From Coemansia sp. RSA 487 (taxonomy: Eukaryota; Kickxellomycota; Kickxellomycetes; Kickxellales; Kickxellaceae): 64,000 nucleotides of DNA. The notes beneath the pieces are model-generated. The model ran no database searches and was not told the origin of the DNA. It was given only the letters and a program-made list of their open reading frames with translations. Of this stretch, positions 1 to 9,035 are shown one piece after another. A program made the position numbers and the translations under genes. The DNA is taken from the NCBI GenBank assembly GCA_027577595.1, contig JANBRJ010000057.1, positions 1-64,000 of the forward strand. The letters are read 5' to 3'. The stretch's first letter is position 1. Every line of letters starts with the position of its first letter.

Positions 1-323
1 GTGATCTTGACATGGCACGTGGTGACGTGTGCGTACTTGTTGACCATGAACGAGGCAATCTCGGTGGCAAACACCTCAGGAACCATCACCTTCTCGGCAG
101 GCAGCGTCTTGGCCAGGTAGAAGACCGTGTTCTTCTGCGAATCGGTTGCAACAACAAGCTTGTTGTCGCCCTTGGTGTACGACGGCCCGAACTCCTCGCC
201 AGAGAGCAGGCAGCGGACCGTGTAGTCGGCGATCTCCTGCCAGCCGTCGGGGTGGCGGACAACACGCACAACGCGGACAAGATCCTTGCCGTAGGCCTGA
301 GACTTGATAACAGAGTTCTCCAT
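1..323 (-). CDS. Urate oxidase (uricase), N-terminal part, cut by window edge
   Basis: Uricase oxidises urate to 5-hydroxyisourate with O2 in peroxisomes, the first step of purine-ring breakdown. About 107 codons are present, starting at the ATG complementary to 321-323; the rest lies left of the window. The N-terminal tunnelling-fold repeat is clear: YGKD, then SYTKGDNKLVVATDSQKNTV and a MVNKYAHVTTCHVKI-like strand. The catalytic Lys (residue 13) and Thr (residue 60, in VATDS) are both present, with the 47-residue spacing known for fungal uricase. The C-terminal peroxisomal signal cannot be seen. Family assignment is firm. Confidence 0.93.
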   Translation of the reverse strand, partial: MENSVIKSQAYGKDLVRVVRVVRHPDGWQEIADYTVRCLLSGEEFGPSYTKGDNKLVVATDSQKNTVFYLAKTLPAEKVMVPEVFATEIASFMVNKYAHVTTCHVKI

Positions 324-986
324 TGCTAAAAGTTGAAAAACAAAACTGGCGGGTGGTTTCTTGTTGAAAGTTCGATGAGAAGAGGAAAAAAGATAATTCC
401 AAGATATGTACGAAATCGAAGACAAGCAGAACTGCTTTCCTTTCGCAACCAAGCGCTTTTATAGTTGCACTTGTAGCACAACAATCTCTTTCAAAGCGTC
501 GGCGATATGACAAGCTTCTCATAATCAATAGTTGGTGGAGAGGAAAAAACGCACGATCGTCGGGATTTTTCCACACCTTACAAGAAATCTATCTGGGTGT
601 GGAGATTTTTCAGGGCATTTTACTGGCTGATGCACAAATTGACGATGCACTGGTGCACATATTCGTCTGCTAAAATTCCCCGCGATTCCTGCTGATAAAG
701 TACAAAAATGCAGCGGACAAAGCTTCTTTAAAGCATTTACTTTGCAGTCGAGAAACGATAGAAATGTAATTGATTTTAGACGCCTGAGAAAAAAAAACTG
801 GATTTTCATTTATACAAAAAAAGATCAGGTTCAATATGCCGCACATCGTATGATTGGAAGCTCAAAAGAGAGGAAGGCCAGCGGGAATTAATCCCAGTGC
901 CAGGTGTGCTTGAAACCAGAGCGCACAGCAAAGCACATGATCCAGATATAACCTTCAGCAAGACCAAAGCATATGCTTCAAGGCAA
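324..986. other. Intergenic: uricase promoter and 3' flank of the next gene
   Basis: This stretch separates the uricase start from the stop of the small minus-strand gene at 987. Open frames here are short and lack family features. It should hold the uricase promoter and leader plus the 3' untranslated region of the neighbour. No repeat, RNA gene or clear regulatory motif was recognised. Confidence 0.6.
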
Positions 987-1331
987 TTACTTGCTTGGGT
1001 ACTGAGGTGGCATACCACCGAGGTAGTCCTGATTGACGACGTTGTCGTATTTGGCTGCAGTCTCTGGGGGGTTTGCGTTGTGGAGTGGATCTACGCGAGG
1101 GTCCGAACCCATTGGGACCGGATCCGTTGCACCCGCCTGCTGGGCATGGCTGTGCTCGCTCTTGTTGCCGCCAACTGCGTTCTTGACCTTGTCGAATGTC
1201 TTTTCGATGCCTTCCTTAATGCCATGGTGGTGGTGCTGCTGCTGCTGCTGCTGATCTTGAGAGCGGTGCGTGACCTCTTTGATCTTGCTGCTAAAGTCGT
1301 TGTTGTTGTTGTTGCCGAGTGACATTGACAT
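987..1331 (-). CDS. Small hydrophilic, low-complexity protein (114 aa), function unknown
   Basis: The frame starts ATG TCA ATG, so either of two methionines may be used. The product is very polar: an Asn run near residue 8, a Gln/His run near residues 28-37, then a Lys/Glu amphipathic stretch (GIKEGIEKTFDKVKNAVGG) like those in LEA or hydrophilin-type stress proteins, and a Pro/Tyr-rich tail (NQDYLGGMPPQYPSK). No catalytic domain, signal peptide or membrane segment is visible. A TATAAAAG box about 120 bp upstream and C-rich stretches around 1440-1453 suggest a strong inducible promoter. A stress-protein role is inference from composition only. Confidence 0.65.
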   Translation of the reverse strand: MSMSLGNNNNNDFSSKIKEVTHRSQDQQQQQQHHHHGIKEGIEKTFDKVKNAVGGNKSEHSHAQQAGATDPVPMGSDPRVDPLHNANPPETAAKYDNVVNQDYLGGMPPQYPSK

Positions 1332-1451
1332 TGTTGCTGGAATTCGATGGTTTAAGCGTAAAGCAAAAAAAATGCTACAAATTAGTTGATGCTAGTTTGA
1401 AGATGAAAAGATGAGAGTCAGGAAGGACAGTGGAATGGGGCGGCCTCCCCC

Positions 1452-1459
1452 TTTTATAC
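1452..1459 (-). promoter_or_regulatory. TATA box of the 114-aa protein gene
   Basis: On the minus strand TATAAAAG lies about 120 bp upstream of the ATG at 1331. It is immediately preceded by a G-rich run (complement of cctccccc) that contains AGGGG-like, stress-element-type cores. Assignment is by sequence and distance only. Confidence 0.5.
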
Positions 1460-1539
1460 ACGTTGTGAAATGGTAGCAAAGGTGATGACGTTGTCGAAAG
1501 GTGTCTGAGTGTCATCAGGTAATTATTATGTAACTGCTG

Positions 1540-2553
1540 TCATTGCGCATCAACAGATGACATTTTATTACGTATGGCGTTACATATTCCTAGCGGATTA
1601 GGCATATCAGCCTGTGTAGTCACCACCGAGTCAGCACAACCACGTGATGCAAGCTCCATCATCGTGGCTTCACCGATTGCAGCATAACCATAAAATACGT
1701 CAGAGCTAGCAGCTGTTGAGCCGGTGCTAATTGAATGGCTCTTATTTACATCCGCCAGCGTGTTGGCGGGAATTAGCAGCGGATCGCTTTCTTGCGCAAG
1801 AGCTTCTAGTAATGGCGCTACCACGCGCACCCCTGATGGACTGAACACCACCATCCAAATCAACACCGCAGCATTTGGCGCATTGGTACGACCCCGGGCA
1901 ACGATTCTGTTTACCGAGTCGATTAGATCACAGCGTGTGTCCTGGATGTTTCTGCCAACCGTTGTGTAGGCAACCACTTCGACCAGCTCAGCCGCTCCGC
2001 TCTCCTTGATACCGTCAGGAATCGTGCTGCGTCGCCGATCGCCAGAGAAAAACAGCAACCGCGGTTTATGTACATCGCTTCTTGCCTTGCTGTAATGGCG
2101 ACCAAATTCGACAATCTTGGGCAGCAGCCCACTTGCACAGCCACATTCGCCACCCCAAATGCCTCCCACGGTCTCAGCGCGATCAGCAAACAGGAGCGAG
2201 CGGCATACGGCCTGTGTTTCCTGTCCAACAACAAATATGGGTAGATCTAGTATCTGCTGCCACTGCTCGCGTTTGCTCTTGCCGCCATGGCTATCTTCGC
2301 CTTCTAGCAGCAGCCACAAGTCAACAGCTTGTACCAATGCCCTTACAGCGTTTCCGCTGGTAAACACAAGGCTGGCGAATCCACCATGGTCGCTGGTATG
2401 TGAGTCCACTACATCCTGGATACTCTGTGCATCCAGCAAGTACTTGTGCTCCAAGACAGGTATGCTTTCCACGGCGCAGTGGTCGTTTAGCAGCGGATCT
2501 GTGTATTTGTCGCTCTTTGCTTTGTCACGAAACAGAATCGCCGCAGACTCCAT
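1540..2553 (-). CDS. HEM4: Uroporphyrinogen-III synthase
   Basis: This enzyme closes and rearranges hydroxymethylbilane to uroporphyrinogen III, the fourth step of heme synthesis, in the cytosol. The 337-aa product shows the weakly conserved family landmarks in order: an N-terminal ILFRDKA strand, VFTSGNAVRAL (near residue 63), LPIFVVGQETQAV (near 105), KPRLLFFSGDRRRSTIPDGI (near 165), a VVFSPSGV strand (near 235) and the C-terminal YAAIGEATMMELASRG (near 285). Length is slightly above the usual 260-290 aa because of serine-rich inserts. The start is the ATG at 2553. No intron is needed. Confidence 0.9.
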   Translation of the reverse strand: MESAAILFRDKAKSDKYTDPLLNDHCAVESIPVLEHKYLLDAQSIQDVVDSHTSDHGGFASLVFTSGNAVRALVQAVDLWLLLEGEDSHGGKSKREQWQQILDLPIFVVGQETQAVCRSLLFADRAETVGGIWGGECGCASGLLPKIVEFGRHYSKARSDVHKPRLLFFSGDRRRSTIPDGIKESGAAELVEVVAYTTVGRNIQDTRCDLIDSVNRIVARGRTNAPNAAVLIWMVVFSPSGVRVVAPLLEALAQESDPLLIPANTLADVNKSHSISTGSTAASSDVFYGYAAIGEATMMELASRGCADSVVTTQADMPNPLGICNAIRNKMSSVDAQ

Positions 2554-4659
2554 TTGTCAAAAAAAAAAAGCGGTCTAGATGGTATAAGAGCCAAAAATGG
2601 AAGAAAAAGATAAAACCAGAGCAAAAGAGGTTTTGTTTTGTTTTTTTTTTTGCCGCCCCGCACCATCATTTGTTAAGGGAAGTTTGTATTGTTGCGAGAC
2701 TGGCATACGGTACCAGCTAAGATAAGAATTTAAGAGAATACTATTATACAAGGAGCTTCCTGTCATCTTCGTCAGGAATTCCTTGCTTTTAAGCAAAACA
2801 AACGATACGTAAATAAGACTACTCTGTGTAAACAAGTGGGCGTATATGATAAACGTTGTAGGGGAGATTGCTTTCTCAGATGTCGTGCTTTATCAACCAT
2901 ATCCAACGTTATCAATAGTCGCAACATGTACGGCAGCAGTAGCAACGGGACTATTTGTTGTCGCAATGACTTGTATCAATTAAATCGGAGGTTGGAACAC
3001 GTTGTCAGTTGACATAGGTTCATCCGTTTCTCCAGGTATTAAGCATTGTGAGTTGGCAGCCGATGCTCCTCCCTCAGCTGTTGCAACAGTTTAAATCGTC
3101 AATACGGGACTGTTTTCCCGTATACTTTATATTCGATCTGATCCCACTACTTAAGCCCTATCATAAAAGCTTGAAGTGCACTAAATTGTTGAAGAGAAGA
3201 GCTTAACTTCTGCTTGGATTTTCTCTTTTTGTCTAAAGCGCATCTTGCCTCTGGATCCAAAGGCACTGAGTTCGATTCTTGAAAAAAATTTTCTTCTGAA
3301 GAGATTTCTATTAATCTAATATACGACTTTATTTAATCACAGTCATGTTTATGCTTGGGTGCTTTAAAATACAGTGACGCAGAAATAAACTAACATCGCT
3401 TCCTATAGCTTTGCTGTTGTTCGTTTGTTTTATCTTATTTACAATTGTTTCCCTTAATATATATTATTCTTATACTTTAACGGATTAACAACATATCACA
3501 TCTAGTAACTCTACCAGCGATGACAGTGACATTCAATTGATTGATTAGTCATGCAATTCTTTCAAACCAGCGTACTTATTCATAATGCTCTATTTTCAAT
3601 ACAGGAATAGCTCTTCCAATTGATCTGCAACACCACCAACAACGAACTAGACAACTTTTACAGTATTATGAATGATAGTGTACATTTCATAACAATACTA
3701 TTATTTGTATTGAAAATATGGTTCCTTTTCTTCATTTTCAATAAAAACACAGCTGTTAGCAACCGTACAACAACAAACTTATGAAATAAGGGAGCATATT
3801 ATATATAATAACCAAAACAATAGGATGTACTCAGAACGAGCTAACCATCGTCACTGTACATGTAGATGGCAGCATGTTCCAATATCTTCCACGATCAAGT
3901 TTAACACAACCTGGGAGTAGGAAATAATGTATTTTGAGGACTATTCCAGAGTAAACGCTGTCATCTTGCGTACACAGCAGAACCATTGCACTTGATACCA
4001 GTGTGGTACTAACAGCAGTAGCATTGGCTGATTATTCTGGCAATACTAACACTGCTAATGCTGATATCCACACTGCTTCCAGTCGAGGCACCGACACTGC
4101 ATGCTATGCATACAACGAACTATACACTGGAGTTCAATAGGAGCCGATCAATAAATACATTAATTAAAAAGAAAAAAGCTATCGAAAAGAAAAGAAAAAA
4201 AGCAGCGCATTGGAAAAAAGTGATAAACGCGATATTCCTGTCTTTTTCCCCTTCCTCAAACAGCCTTTAAAGACTGACGATTTTATATGCTTTTCTTTTC
4301 TTCTGCTCCTTTCTTCACGCCTCTTTCAACCCCCTAAATTCACTCCTTTCTTTCTCTTTTCTTTTTTTTTTGCCGCATCGCTCATTTTCCACTTTTCCCT
4401 CCCAAATTCGCTTGTTTTTATTCTTTTCTTTTCTCTTTTGGCATCACTCGTTTTTTACACTACTTTTTCTTGCTGCTGTCACTGTTGTCACCGTCGCTGT
4501 CGCTGTCTTTGCCTTTACTGTTGCCATCACTGCTTCCATCGCCAACACTGTCACTTTCTGTAGCTGTTCTCTTTAGTTTTGTTTTCACTTCTTTACGCGT
4601 TCATACTAATAATATTATTGTCAACAAAAAACGAAACACATAATGGGAGGTTGTGTTGA
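2554..4659. other. AT-rich intergenic region left of the Fanzor locus
   Basis: About 2.1 kb of AT-rich DNA has no frame that looks coding. It holds the HEM4 promoter (first few hundred bases), homopolymer A/T runs, and a T/C-rich stretch at about 4290-4570 ending in short CTGTCACTGTTGTC-type reiterations. A B-box-like GTTCGATTC occurs near 3270 but no acceptable tRNA fold accompanies it. The right part leads into the inverted repeat at 4645. Confidence 0.55.
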
Positions 4660-4671
4660 TACAAACCTCCC
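4645..4671. repeat. Inverted repeat (GGGAGGTTGT / ACAAACCTCCC) left of the Fanzor gene
   Basis: GGGAGGTTGT is followed after a short loop by ACAAACCTCCC, which can form a stem of about ten pairs with one extra base on one side. Its right arm is part of the sequence repeated directly at 8251. It may mark the left end of a Fanzor-bearing element, but this is inference. Confidence 0.5.
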
Positions 4672-4683
4672 TTGCCGAAAAAA
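4660..4683 (+). repeat. Left copy of a direct repeat bracketing the Fanzor gene
   Basis: ATACAAACCTCCCTT followed by GCCGAAAAAA. The same 15 bases followed by CGAAAAAA recur in the same orientation at 8251-8273, 3.6 kb away, just beyond the Fanzor 3' end. It may be an element end or a target duplication. Confidence 0.55.
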
Positions 4684-5153
4684 CGTGAAAAAAATAAAGT
4701 GGAAATAATGAAAAAACGAAAAGAAAAATTGTGATTAAATCAGGGAACGTACTACAACAGGTGATCGGTGCCTGTTTAGAATAAACAGTGATGGGCTAAA
4801 ATTAGAAAGAAATAAATGTGGGAATCGCAAATATAAGAAAAATAAGAGCATTCATACATTAGAAAAAAGGGTGGGAAGAATCATGCATGATGCTTTTCTT
4901 TTTTATTCTTTTTAATGACAGCACATACAAAACAACTGTCTACAAAGCCAAGCAAACTGTTGATAATGAGTCTTTATGTCAGCAGTGGAGACAAAGGAAC
5001 AGCTATTGTCTCTTTCTTTTACTCTGTAAGTTTTGCCCTACTTTTATTCTATTCTAAATTTAACTACAATATCCAAACCCAATCTATATCAAACACCTAC
5101 CTTTTTTACTCTATTTCTATTATTATTGCACACCTCTTCCTCTACCAAAATGA

Positions 5154-7804
5154 GGCAGTTGGTGTGTGCTAATTAAGGTCCCTATAAGGTGTGTCAAGTG
5201 GGCCAACATGCCAAGACTGGAGAAGTTGGCCAAGAATGTCAACTTTATGACAAAGAATGGATACCTATTTGTGCGATACATATTCACTGAGGAACTGGAG
5301 GTGAACTCACAATTTGATGTGGCCAAATACTTGAACTGGCAGTTCTTCAAGGATGTCACGCTAGTGTGTTGTCATATGCAGGGCTGATTTCCATACAGAT
5401 GGATTGGGGCAACCACTAGTTGTGGACATTGTAATAGTGCACTATATGTAACGGCTCTCTCTGTTACATATAAAAGGGCAACATTCCTTGGACATTGCCT
5501 TTGAGAAAATGGCATGGATTTATTTTTATTTCATTGGTTTTTATGGAAAGGAAATAAAAGATAAAACATCATCTGAATACTCCTTGTTATCCATCCCAGG
5601 TCCATGCTCGATTCGTCACAAAGGAGGTGGTTCTCAGCTTTTCAAGCAGGAGGAGAGGACAGTGCAAGGACAATACAAGGGAAGCTCGAAAGCTTATTGA
5701 CAAGCACTTTGACACCTTTGTACAGCTGATGGGCATTGAGTCTACTGATGAATACTGCATCAACCAGGTTTCCACAGTTGAGGCAAGGAAGATGCTTGTT
5801 GCTTACTTGAACAACATCCGCTTTCAGTTTGGCAGATACATCAACAAGGCCCTTGACTTGCTCCTCAACATCAGCCAGCTTAAGACACAGGTTCAGCAGC
5901 AGCACCCAGCAGTCAGTGGAGATGCACTCAGTGAGCTTTTCAAGCAGGAGATTTTTACACCCAGGGATGAGTTGAGGGCAGCCATCACCAGTGGCAGCTT
6001 TGGCAGGCTTGGTTTACATTGGAGGGCACAGGCTGCTTTGGAGCAGCTGCAGCCAGTCTTGTGCACCTACCCCAGGCATGCTGAATTTGCCAAGGGCAAC
6101 CTCTTTTATGACATCAAGGCCAATCCCTGGAGGCATGTCAAGGCTTTCTTCATGCTTTCCAACTTCTTTGAGACTAGGGGACACAATGATTACCAGTGCT
6201 TCCCAGTCCGCACATCATCTGTTCCTAAGAGCATCACCCTTGATACTTTTGGGCTGTGTGAGAGCATTTTCGATGTAAGGCATAAGAAGGGGCAGGATCA
6301 GCAGGAGTGGGGGAGGATTCTGAGGCTCAAGTCCAAGGCCATTAGGTCACAAGATGGCCTCAAGTTCAAGCACATTGTTCACACTGATGGGGTATCTATT
6401 TCCATTCTGAAAACACCTGATGATTCTTCAGATAAGGGCAAACAGAAAAAGCAGGATTGGGTGGACCCTTCTGACAAGTTTGATTATGTGGAAGACTTGC
6501 CACAAGACAGGCTTGAAGAGGTTGCTAGCAACTGTGTCTACTTTGACCCTGGCCGCAGAGATATGCCCTTTGGCATGTACAGCAGCAGCACAGCTGACAG
6601 CCCAGAGCTTATTCGCTACACTAGCAATCAGAGGAATAGGGAGCTTCACCTGCGCAGACACCAGCAAATCCTTAGCAAAGTGAGGAGGAATTTCCAGGGT
6701 GGTGCGGTGTTGCAGGCAGAGGCACAGCTAGCCACTGTGTCATCCACCACCAGTGCCTCAAGCTTTGTAGAGTATTTGAAAGTTGTTGCAAAAGTCCAGT
6801 CATTATTGACTGACTTCTACAGCAATTACAGAACTCATCACACAAGCCAGTATTGGCCTGCTGGCAAGCCCCTACATCGCAGCCTGCGTTTATCCAGCTA
6901 TCTGCTCCAACAAAAGGTAGATGAGCGTTTTTGCAGCCTGATTAAGAGCAAATGTAAGGCTCAACCAAACCCATTTATTGTTATAGGTGATTGGTCTGCC
7001 ACTCACAATTGTCATCATCAGCCAATCAGGGGAATCGGCCAGCTTCGCATGTTCAGGAATCATGGATTACGCGTTTTCAAGATCAAGGAATTTAATACTT
7101 CCAAACTCTGTCCTAAGTGTGGTAGCCTGCTTGAGAAATTTCGCTGGAGGGTTAATCCTCGCCCGTTTGGCAATGATAAGCACAGGAGCAGCTTAATTTT
7201 GTGCCATGGCTTGTTGATCTGTAAGAGCTCTGATTGCATTAAGCATGCCACTGATTCCACTAATAAGAATCGCCTAAATCCAACCAAGCCCACTTCAGCT
7301 GATTTTGATCCCAATTGGTCCGCAAATGGTCTTATGTGGAATTGCGATATGGCTGCCGTTCTTAATTTTCAGCTCAAGCTTGAAAGCCTTCGTGATCATA
7401 GAGAATTACCGGAACGTTTTTTGCATAGGCTTCCTAAGGCAATTGTACCAAAACGCCCAGACATTTATGCCATTCCTGCCTTAAGCATTACTGATTCTGC
7501 TAATCAGAAAAAACGCAGCCATCGCAGCCTTTACAGGCATAGTAAACGCCAATGCCATCAGGGCACAGCCAAGCAGCAAAAACACCAGCAAATCAACTGC
7601 AGCTGCCATTTTGATGGGTTTAATCGCTCAGCTGCCAGGCACAGCCGCCCATGCCGCACAAGCCGCAAGCAAAGCTCTGCTCATGTTTTTCCTCTTTTAT
7701 TGACTCTCCTGCCCCTCTGCTACATAGGCGTTCTAACTTTGCGACTGCATTTGTTTCTTTTATTTCTTTCATTTCTCCTGATCCTTTGCTGCGTACTCGT
7801 TTGA
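5154..7804 (+). CDS. Fanzor (eukaryotic TnpB-like RNA-guided endonuclease), probably one intron
   Basis: Fanzors are RuvC nucleases that use a guide RNA made from the 3' end of their own locus to cut DNA. The main open frame (5558-7804) carries RuvC-I FDPGRRDMPFGMYS (Asp codon 6545), a RuvC-II-like strand IVIGDWSA followed by KEFNTSK (Glu codon 7088, the shifted glutamate reported for Fanzor1), a zinc finger CPKC...CKSSDC, and RuvC-III WNCDMAAVLNF (Asp codon 7346). A likely first exon (5154-5363: KVPIRCVKWANMPRLEKLAK) resembles the family's N-terminal domain and joins in phase (donor GTGTGT at 5364, acceptor CAG before 5600), giving about 800 aa. No ATG opens this exon, so the true start is unresolved. 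The basic tail may continue in another frame (see 7624-7941). No transposase is nearby. Family call firm, ends provisional. Confidence 0.88.
5443..5472. repeat. Perfect 10-bp inverted repeat in the presumed Fanzor intron
   Basis: TATATGTAAC and GTTACATATA face each other across a 10-base CT-rich loop. The palindrome lies between the two Fanzor exons, within the stretch read as intron. It could be a miniature-element footprint or an RNA hairpin; no function can be assigned. Confidence 0.6.
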
Positions 7805-7941
7805 ATCGCTCAGCCAATTCAGCACTTGTTTCCACTTCAGCTGTTCAGCCGCGTAGGCGTTCCAAGCGCACAGTTGTTCAGGTCGCGCAACAGCAACAAC
7901 AACAGCAGGATCAGTCAGCGTCTAAGCGTCATTGTTTCTAA
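7624..7941 (+). other. Alternative-frame basic tail of the Fanzor gene
   Basis: From 7624 a second frame opens, overlapping the end of the main Fanzor frame, and runs to a stop at 7941. Its last 40 codons are Arg/Lys/Gln-rich (QPRRRSKRTVVQVAQ, then a short Gln run and SASKRHCF), which looks more like a nuclear-localising C-terminus than the leucine-rich residues that close the main frame. A splice or a single frame change between about 7624 and 7804 would use it. Sequence alone does not decide. Confidence 0.4.
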
Positions 7942-8250
7942 CATATCATCTAACAATAATTCCGTTGCTGTTATCGCGACTTCCAACAGGTTTGCCAGTG
8001 GCGTTCTCCCTTCAGGCCGAAAACGCTTAACGGTACTAAAAACTGTGGTTTCATAGGAACTTCCTATGGCATCGGTGAGTATATTTTGTATTTGCCGTTG
8101 TTACTGCTTTTTGCATGTGTATGGTTGAATACTTTTACTAACGATTATTTTGGCTTGGTCTTTTTTCTTTTCTGGTCTTTTATATTGACTGCTTTCTCTC
8201 GCAACCAACGAATAACACTCGACTTTCGCACATCACGAAAACGTTGTCTT
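7942..8250 (+). other. Fanzor 3' flank, candidate guide-RNA (fRNA) region
   Basis: In known Fanzor loci the guide RNA is encoded at the 3' end of the gene, running to the element boundary. The 310 bases between the last possible Fanzor stop and the right direct repeat are the natural place for it. They include the hairpin at 8052-8068 and several T-runs. The RNA itself is inferred from family knowledge, not visible as such. Confidence 0.35.
8052..8068. repeat. Perfect 8-bp hairpin CATAGGAAcTTCCTATG
   Basis: Two 8-base arms are exact reverse complements around a single C, in the noncoding stretch directly after the Fanzor gene. It may form a stem in the putative guide RNA or serve as a binding site. 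Confidence 0.6.
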
Positions 8251-8273
8251 ATACAAACCTCCCTTCGAAAAAA
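8251..8273 (+). repeat. Right copy of the direct repeat bracketing the Fanzor gene
   Basis: ATACAAACCTCCCTT then CGAAAAAA, matching 4660-4683 apart from a two-base gap. It ends about 200 bp before the Pex39-like start codon, consistent with an element inserted in the promoter side of that gene. Confidence 0.55.
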
Positions 8274-8469
8274 GTCCTGCCCTTGTCTTTTTTAGTTCTC
8301 AGTTAAATCGAAGATGAGATAAAACCCTAGAGATTTGCGCTATCGTTCGCGCCACAGAGAAATGCAATACTGTGGGAAAGCATTTCGATCTTTGCCTTCC
8401 CTTCCCACTTCCCTTTTCAATAATGCGTGTATTTTATTTTGTCCTTTAAGGTATTTGTGGGTTTTATCA

Positions 8470-8928
8470 ATGTCGATCAAAGATTCTTCTATGTTCAAAG
8501 CATTCGAAGCCTACGACTTTGAGAACGACTTGGCGTTCCAGACTGGGCTCAAATCAATCCCAAACAACAGCGATCCACGCGTTCTGGAGCAGGCCAAGAT
8601 ATTCTACTACTCCAAAGCCGTGGCACCACTGAACTCTACTGAGTATACTGGATGGAAAGCAGCAAATGTGGATAACTCGGATGAAGGAAATAGAATAGGT
8701 AGCCACCCAGATCCCAACGATGCACAGAGACTGCCAGAAGCTGGTATCCCTGGCGCACCGTACTCTGCATCCTTTGCAGAGGTTGTGGATATGATCGTGA
8801 AAGGAAAGGAGATCCCTGGAATCCGCGACATCCCAGACAAGCTCAACGACCAGAAACCCAGCGAGTCCACATCCAAAGCACCACCAAAGCCATGGGAAAT
8901 CCAACACCAGCAGCAACAGGATCCATAA
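8470..8928 (+). CDS. PEX39: KPWE-motif peroxin, Pex39-like (152 aa)
   Basis: The C-terminal half matches the small family that includes human C6orf226 and yeast Yjr012c, recently described as PEX39, which assists PEX7-dependent import of PTS2 proteins into peroxisomes. Seen here: an N-terminal AYDFENDLAFQTGL segment (near residue 14), then SASFAEVVDMIVKGKEIPGI, RDIPDKLND and the terminal PPKPWE box, which binds partners in this family. A glutamine-rich tail follows. The frame is open further upstream to 8335, but MSIKDSSMFKAFEAYDF is the sensible start because the upstream codons read like leader sequence. The stop is 107 bp from the convergent TMA16 gene. The gene name rests on motif order only. 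Confidence 0.8.
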   Translation: MSIKDSSMFKAFEAYDFENDLAFQTGLKSIPNNSDPRVLEQAKIFYYSKAVAPLNSTEYTGWKAANVDNSDEGNRIGSHPDPNDAQRLPEAGIPGAPYSASFAEVVDMIVKGKEIPGIRDIPDKLNDQKPSESTSKAPPKPWEIQHQQQQDP

Positions 8929-9035
8929 TGCTTCAAATTGCCTACGAGCCTAATGCCTATATATTTAGAAAGATCTATCTTATTTATATTCCAGCTCATC
9001 AAACAACAATATTGGACCTCATCAATACAAGATCT

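Noticed and set aside
3220-3290. tRNA-like sequence with GTTCGATTC
   Set aside because: The anticodon-arm-like stem TGCCT/AGGCA pairs, but the loop is too large and the T-stem and acceptor stem do not pair.
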